Program-made: the position numbers and the translations under genes | Notes under the pieces: generated by a model | Seen by the model: the letters and a program-made list of their open reading frames with translations, nothing else | What the model was told of the DNA's origin: nothing | Databases searched by the model: none | Source of the DNA: Perkinsus chesapeaki | Lineage: Eukaryota > Perkinsozoa > Perkinsida > Perkinsidae | NCBI GenBank assembly: GCA_013115145.1 | Contig: JAAPAO010000083.1 | Coordinates: forward strand, 1-64,000 | DNA length: 64,000 bases | Direction: 5' to 3' | Shown here: piece after piece, positions 58,928 to 64,000 of the stretch | How the letters are laid out: each line of letters begins with the position of its first letter | Position numbering within the stretch: position 1 is the stretch's first letter

Positions 58928-60667
58928 ATGTTTCGAGTTTGTCTTGATAAATGTCGTAAAATTCATTTAAAGAGAGGGCTGAGCGGACGAGCATTGACGG
59001 TCGAGTTGTCAGCGTGCAGAAGTTCGGAGGAAATAAGCGAAATAATTAAAAACAAGACTGACCGTTTCGAAGATACCCACTGGATCATCGCACTGCGAAG
59101 ATTTGCCCACTTCAATTCCGAGGTCAAAACTCCAGACACTCGATTGGCGTTGAAGGTGTGCTTGTCTCTCCCGATCCGATCGCTCGATTTCCGAGCCGTT
59201 TCGGATATCATCTGGGCATTGGGGACGCTGGGCGTATCGAGGACGACAGCGCAACCATTCATCGACCAAGCAGTTCGCTTGGTGAGATTGTCAACGAGTC
59301 AGCCTCCACTGCAAAGGCTTGCGGCTTTACTGGTCGGGGTGGCTCGGGGGAAGTTCGAACGAGGGTGTCTCATGAGCGCGCTTGAAGGGAAAATGCGCAT
59401 TGATAGGGATTGGTCCGGTAGAGATGTGAGTCTGTGCCTGTGGGCGTTGGGAAGATTCTCATACGAAGGACCTCTGGTCGACCTGTTCGCTGAATGGGTA
59501 TCTAAGGTTGATGCGTGCAACATGAGTGAGCAAGATTGGAGCTTGATACTTTTTAATTTGGGTCGGCTGGGACGGTTTGATTTGTCTCTGGTACCGTTGG
59601 CGAGTACTCGAATGAACGACTCTCGAAATGTTGCAACACTCCTCTGGTCCGCGGGCCAAGCCCAAGGCGGTGCGAAGATTCTCCAACGCGTTCTGAAGGA
59701 CCATTACGAAGCCTTGTCAGATCGTTTGCTCCCAGCCGACATTCCGCAAGTGATGTGGGCGCTTGCTCGAGTAGACGGGTCGATGAGGTTGGGTTCCTTG
59801 GCGGTTCGGTTGGCTCAGAAATTAAGGGACGAGAATTGGGTACCGATGAACAGACTTGAAGTCAACAACGTTGCGTATGGTCTCCACTGGTCGAGGGTAA
59901 TGACAATGGACTGGTATGAGTGGCTGCATGGCTTGCTTAAACGCCATCTGGTCAAGTTGCCCACCAGAGATGTCGGCCCTGGGGTTGTCAGGGTAATTCC
60001 AGAATCGATTGTCGACGGAGCGAAGGAGCCTGTGATGGTTTACACCTCCCTCGGCGGTGTTAGTATCGTCTACAAGCCCAACGCTTGGACTACAGAAATG
60101 ACTCAAGAGTTCTTGGGAGAATCTTTGGTGCTTGCGCACCGTATAGATTTTGGGACGTCGGGTCCGCTGATGGGCACGGTGACTGAGGGAGAGGAGGCTG
60201 TCTTGGCCTTGCAGCAACAAGCTGGTTTGGTTGGTAAAAAATACCGATGCCTGGTCGAAGGGATTCTGATGGAAAAAGTGGGAGAGATTAATGCCCGCAT
60301 TGAAAACCTGGAGACGTGGTGCGTGGTCTCGAGCGAAGGGAAGCCAGCGGTTACTCAGTACCGAGTTATTGAGGAGTTCCCCGGGGTCGGGGTGTCGCTG
60401 GTTCAATGTGAGCTGTTGAGTGGCAGGAAGCACCAAATTCGAGTGCATATGGCTTCGTTGGGCCACCCGCTCGTCGGCGATCCATGGTACAATTCAGAAA
60501 CGAAATTGAAGCTGGAGGTGGGGAGAATTTTTTTACACTGTCGCAGATTGGAGTGGATGGACCTGTATTCCACCAAAGAGCGGTATGGCGTTGAGGTGCC
60601 GCTACCGAGAGACCTCAGAGATATCTACGAGCAAGTTACGAAGGCTGAGATTGAAAGTCTGCAATGA
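58928..60667 (+). CDS. OPR-like repeat / RluA pseudouridine synthase fusion, single exon
   Basis: 579 aa. The N-terminal half (about residues 30-330) holds helical repeats of the octotricopeptide/heptatricopeptide kind: VSDIIWALGTLGV, VSLCLWALGRFSY, WSLILFNLGRLGR, VATLLWSAGQAQ and IPQVMWALARVDG, which bind organelle RNA in known proteins. The C-terminal half (about 350-579) is an RluA-type pseudouridine synthase with the catalytic LAHRIDFGTSG (H-R-I/L-D-x-x-T-S-G), GKKYRCLVEG, QCELLSGRKHQIRVHMASLG, HPLVGDPWYN and FLHCRRL. The first residues (MFRVCLDKCRKIHLKRG) suit an organelle-targeting peptide. The product probably isomerises uridine in organelle rRNA or tRNA, with the repeats giving site choice. 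The lack of introns contrasts with its neighbours. Confidence 0.85.
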   Translation: MFRVCLDKCRKIHLKRGLSGRALTVELSACRSSEEISEIIKNKTDRFEDTHWIIALRRFAHFNSEVKTPDTRLALKVCLSLPIRSLDFRAVSDIIWALGTLGVSRTTAQPFIDQAVRLVRLSTSQPPLQRLAALLVGVARGKFERGCLMSALEGKMRIDRDWSGRDVSLCLWALGRFSYEGPLVDLFAEWVSKVDACNMSEQDWSLILFNLGRLGRFDLSLVPLASTRMNDSRNVATLLWSAGQAQGGAKILQRVLKDHYEALSDRLLPADIPQVMWALARVDGSMRLGSLAVRLAQKLRDENWVPMNRLEVNNVAYGLHWSRVMTMDWYEWLHGLLKRHLVKLPTRDVGPGVVRVIPESIVDGAKEPVMVYTSLGGVSIVYKPNAWTTEMTQEFLGESLVLAHRIDFGTSGPLMGTVTEGEEAVLALQQQAGLVGKKYRCLVEGILMEKVGEINARIENLETWCVVSSEGKPAVTQYRVIEEFPGVGVSLVQCELLSGRKHQIRVHMASLGHPLVGDPWYNSETKLKLEVGRIFLHCRRLEWMDLYSTKERYGVEVPLPRDLRDIYEQVTKAEIESLQ

Positions 60668-61290
60668 CATGCCCTGTTTCTGGATGATGGCTTACTGTGT
60701 TCACAAGTGGGAGGATGATGTACATGGCACCTGATGGCAAGGGGAGGGAGACAAATCTCACAAGAATCCGCTCGAGACACGTTGGACCACTAACAATGGT
60801 ATACATCTCGCCCGTGAAAATTTTAGGGCTGAGGAGTTTAAGTTGGAATTAGTTGATGATATGGAAATGGTTTATAATAGAAGTGGCATTAAAGTGTTGA
60901 GAATGTCACTTATAAGTGCAATTTCCAACACTGTTATTAAGAGTACGTCCGCTGCTGTAAAAGAAGTATATTTTACTGACTGGAGTTGAGTCCCTTGTTA
61001 CCTCATGTCGCTGTGTGATGGTAGGAGCATCGTTGGCGAGTGAGTGCATCATTTGTCAAGATGGATAGCGCACTTGTATGACCAAAGAAACATCGCCTAT
61101 CGTTAGGGCTATCTTCGGCAATGTTTTAAGTACTGGTTAATCAAGGGCCTTGATTCAAGGCTGTGGAGATATGCACCACAGTGAAATGTTGAGGATCCTT
61201 ACCCTCAGTCTGGGTTCTGTTATCATCGCGAATCACACTGCTGGAGGGTAGATGGTATTGTTATCAGCCCCCCCTTTATTCTTCCCTAAT
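60668..61290. other. Intergenic region
   Basis: No gene recognised. A one-base-centred palindrome lies at 61139-61155 (8-bp arms). Confidence 0.4.
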
Positions 61291-62992
61291 ATGACTGAGC
61301 GTAAGGTTATGAATAAATACTACCCTCCGGACTTCGATCCGTCCAAGCTCTTACCGATGAGAATGGTCAAGAAACCGAGAGTGGAACAGAAAGGTGAGGG
61401 AACTTTCTGACACCTCTAGCTGCTGAGTTGAGCATCAGGCCCGAAGTGCATGAATATCCGAATGATGCTGCCGTTCTCAATGTGTTGCAGTCACTGCGGA
61501 GAGTATCTTTACATTGCAACCAAGTTCAACAGCCGGTAATCGGAAGGTCTCTGGTTCGATTCCTGGTAAGGACATCTTTTTAGGTGCCAAAAACTGCCAG
61601 AGAAGAGCTCTCTAGGATTAAACGTTTATAGATTCTATGGGAAATGCAAGCATTGTTTAGGTGAGAATATACCAGTTTTGGAATATACGTATGAAGTCCT
61701 TTAGGAAGACGACGAAAAATTAGGGAAGTTTCACAAAAATTGAGGAAATTTCGCGAAGGAAATTCCCCTAAAACTAGGAATTTTTTTGGTATCACAAGGC
61801 CATGATTTAGACGGAGCAAGAAAATCGCTGTTCTTCGCTAATGAGGTATATCGGATACACTGACGATGCATGGTTCAAGCTAAGATACATTTTTGTTATT
61901 TCTCAGGCGAATTCACCTTTCGCACTGATCCCGAGCACTCTGATTACGTCCTGGAGACCGGCGGCACACGAACGTGAGTTTCATGCGTATTGTGCGAATT
62001 GTTACATTTAATAGAATGAACAAGAACGACTGCAGGTGTTGCTATTAACAAAAGTATCCGGGTTGGCGAGTCAAAACGTAGCTCTGAGTAGCGGACAAGA
62101 AATTCAGCTTTTTTGCAACGGAAAACGAGGATTGTACGCAGTTGATAAGGAGCCATGAGAAAGGGAATATTCAAGCTAGTGAGAAATGGCGCTGTGCAGT
62201 GTGCAAGCACACGGTAACTTATGCTGCCGACGTGAGGCGAGTCAGGAGAAAACTCAGTGTCTTGGGGAGCAACTTGGAACCGTTTAGAGACGTTTCCGTA
62301 CTCGGATCTCAACGAAGAGATTTTGCCCGTCAGGTACGAAGGCTTCAAGGATGCCGACTTCGCCGAGGCTGAGGTGTCCCATAGGAAAACTGGAGAAGAG
62401 AATGGTAGGTTTGAGGGTGTTGACAGTGGGTGTAGCTAGAGGTGTCAGAATCCGAAACTAAGGCCATGGAGAATAGGATTTATGATACAGCGGAGGAAAT
62501 GCGACGGTTGGATGAATTGGATGAACTGAAGGCAGTTAATCGAAGGTGAGGGATAGTAGGGACGTGAAATGTTAACAAATACACTTCATTTTGCGTTCTT
62601 ATTTTACCTATAGTAAAAAAAGAAAATCATTATTGGTAACCACTTTAAACGCTTCAAAACGCCACGGCACAAGAAGCCTGTAGGGTTGGAGGAATTGTCA
62701 GGGGGGGCAGAAGCGGTAGTGAAGGAAGCCACGGGAGGATGAGCTCCGCGTCACGACATGTATAAAAAGACTGGGGGGATATCTGAGCGGTTAGTGCAAA
62801 TTTGTGCATGCCTCAGGCAAGCTCAGCGGGATGATTTAATCTCCACAGCGTTGGACAAGCTCTTTGATGGTGACGTGTCGGGTCCTGGCGGCAGCAGTTC
62901 ATCGGGTGTTAAGGGGGAGAAGAAGGAGGAGGATGGTGTGAAGAAGGAGGAAGGAGATACAGAGGAGGAGGAGGCAAAGGCGAATGATAAAG
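61291..62992 (+). CDS. YJU2: Splicing factor YJU2/CCDC94 (C-terminal exon not located)
   Basis: Step-one factor of the spliceosome (NTC-associated). Exons in phase: 61291-61393, 61439-61535, 61584-61660, 61907-61973, 62334-62404, 62449-62545, 62817-62992. The peptide starts MTERKVMNKYYPPDFDPSKL, then KCMNIRMMLPFSMCCSHCGE with C-x2-C, YLYIATKFNSR, VYRFYGKCKHCLG (second C-x2-C), EFTFRTDPEHSDYVLETGGT, TKAMENRIYDTAEEMRRL and QAQRDDLISTALDKL, ending in a Glu/Lys-rich tail. This is the family order: N-terminal motif, zinc-binding cysteine pairs, then the helical part. The donor at 62992 implies at least one more exon, which I could not identify; if unspliced, the frame stops at 63225. Confidence 0.88.
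61520..61583 (+). other. tRNA 3'-half-like YJU2 intron
   Basis: The 48-bp intron 61536-61583 consists almost wholly of a T-arm-like stretch (tctctggttcgattcctggt), an acceptor-like aaggaca and a TTTTT run before the AG. Confidence 0.45.
62765..62816 (+). other. tRNA A-box-like piece in a YJU2 intron
   Basis: The end of the intron reads atctgagcggttagtgcaaa, which resembles the D-arm of type II (Leu/Ser) tRNA genes. No T-arm follows before the exon. Confidence 0.3.
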
Positions 62993-63597
62993 GTGAGAAT
63001 GGCGCAGATCATTATCTAATCTCAGGAACAAAAGTAGGGGCTGATGTGGTCGATTTCTTGTGTCATGAAACGTTTACGAGTCTCTTATGCCTACACAACA
63101 TCAATTTTCGATTTTCTCAATTTTCGATTCCTTCAATTATAGCGTTTTCTCGCATTTGCCTGATAAACTTGGACGCGCAATGTGCTACTCGGGGATCAGA
63201 ATTTCTTCGTAGAGCAGAGATATGAAGACCATTATAGGAGATAATCATGTTACTAAGAAACTTAAAAAATATCCCCCTTGGAACGTTCGGTGGTCCTCTG
63301 TGGCTTCTTGCAAGTAACCATTTGAAAAGATTTGGTGGGCGATACTGGAATCGCTATTAAGGGGGATATTTCTGGTTTAAATTATAAGAATATGCGTTAA
63401 TGAATATGCAATACACATATGAACAATGGCCTTGTGTTGCTTTAACTTTTCAACAACTACCATTCATTTACAACATCCTCTAACTAACTTTTGATCAATC
63501 GTGTCATTAATAGCATTTACATCCTTAGTGATCGATGTTGGTATCAAATGTAATAATTTAGTAACGTACATAGTTTATTTGCCAATGCTCATACAGT
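62993..63597. other. Region after YJU2 exon 7
   Basis: It may hold the missing last YJU2 exon. An inverted repeat pairs aaatatcccccttg (about 63267) with taagggggatattt (about 63358). Confidence 0.4.
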
Positions 63598-64000
63598 ATG
63601 AGTCATACTGATGGATGGACTGACGGTGCCTCCAATGGATCTTCTGCGATTACCAAGGAAGGCAGTATCTGAGAATTTCGAACGGCGTCGCATGGTTTCG
63701 ATTTGACACGTCATACGTTGGAACAGGAAATGTTTTTATTGGCTTAGATGCCGCTGTGGCCGAGGCAGTGTTCAAGGGTGACATAGAATGGGAACGGGTC
63801 GAAGTTATATCTGATTCGGAGGATGAGGATAAGGAAGAGGAGAAATCGTCGGCAAAGGAGGTGGGAAATATCGAATAACCTGGCATCTACTCTGTATCAC
63901 ATGAAGTGCTGGGCATCGTCTGTCATCATTATGTTATTACTCTCTCCTTAGCCCACGCCTCCACCAGTTCATATAGCCGATGAGATTGAGGCAGCAGCTG
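63598..64000 (+). CDS. 5' part of an acidic protein gene (runs off the window)
   Basis: Exons 63598-63664, 63727-63860 and 63952 to the window end join in frame. The peptide begins MSHTDGWTDGASNGSSAITK, then NVFIGLDAAVAEAVFKGDIE, WERVEVISDSEDEDKEEEKS and PTPPPVHIADEIEAAA. The Ser/Asp/Glu cluster is a likely casein-kinase-2 type site. The family is not recognised from this fragment. The introns are 62 and 91 bp. The start is the only ATG that matches the splice phase. Confidence 0.55.

Noticed and set aside
59822-60466. Minus-strand frame of 214 codons
   Set aside because: It is antisense to the RluA domain, which has clear motifs on the plus strand.

Overview
The window is nuclear DNA of a protist. 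Its genes carry many short GT-AG introns, often 42-48 bp, and use the standard code. It holds a flagellar coiled-coil gene (CCDC96/113 type), a GPI-anchor mannosyltransferase, an OPR-repeat/RluA fusion and expanded lineage-specific glycosyltransferases. I think an alveolate of the Perkinsus type is likely, but this is inference and no marker gene proves it.

1-15.9 kb: four tandem plus-strand paralogs (GT-A to GT-D) of family 31 glycosyltransferases (Galactosyl_T). All four could be spliced in silico into continuous reading frames with matching exon phases. Each has the GT31 core, then a cysteine-rich tail and a C-terminal membrane segment. Near-identical AT-rich blocks, introns included, are shared among otherwise diverged copies, as expected from gene conversion. 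A 31-bp minisatellite runs into an assembly gap at 15.9-16.1 kb.

16.7-21 kb (minus strand): a GT2-like glycosyltransferase, PIG-V (single exon), a terminal exon with a possible p97-binding SHP box, and a four-segment membrane protein. With the GT31 array this gives a glycan/secretory neighbourhood.

22.6-31.6 kb (plus): zuotin/DNAJC2 (19 exons, J domain plus SANT domains) and the ATP23 metalloprotease.

31.6-49.9 kb: a gene-poor accessory zone with a decayed retroelement, two signal-peptide GNAT acetyltransferases (one frameshifted), two copies of an unknown family, the CCDC96/113 gene and a small secreted cysteine-rich protein. The zone is crowded with perfect palindromes whose arms are separated by exactly one base, which is the most unusual signal in the window.

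49.9-64 kb (plus): ETF-ubiquinone oxidoreductase (15 exons, mitochondrial presequence), an unresolved small membrane protein gene, the OPR-RluA fusion, the splicing factor YJU2/CCDC94 and the 5' end of an acidic protein gene. Several introns here and elsewhere contain tRNA-like pieces, some ending in a T-run.
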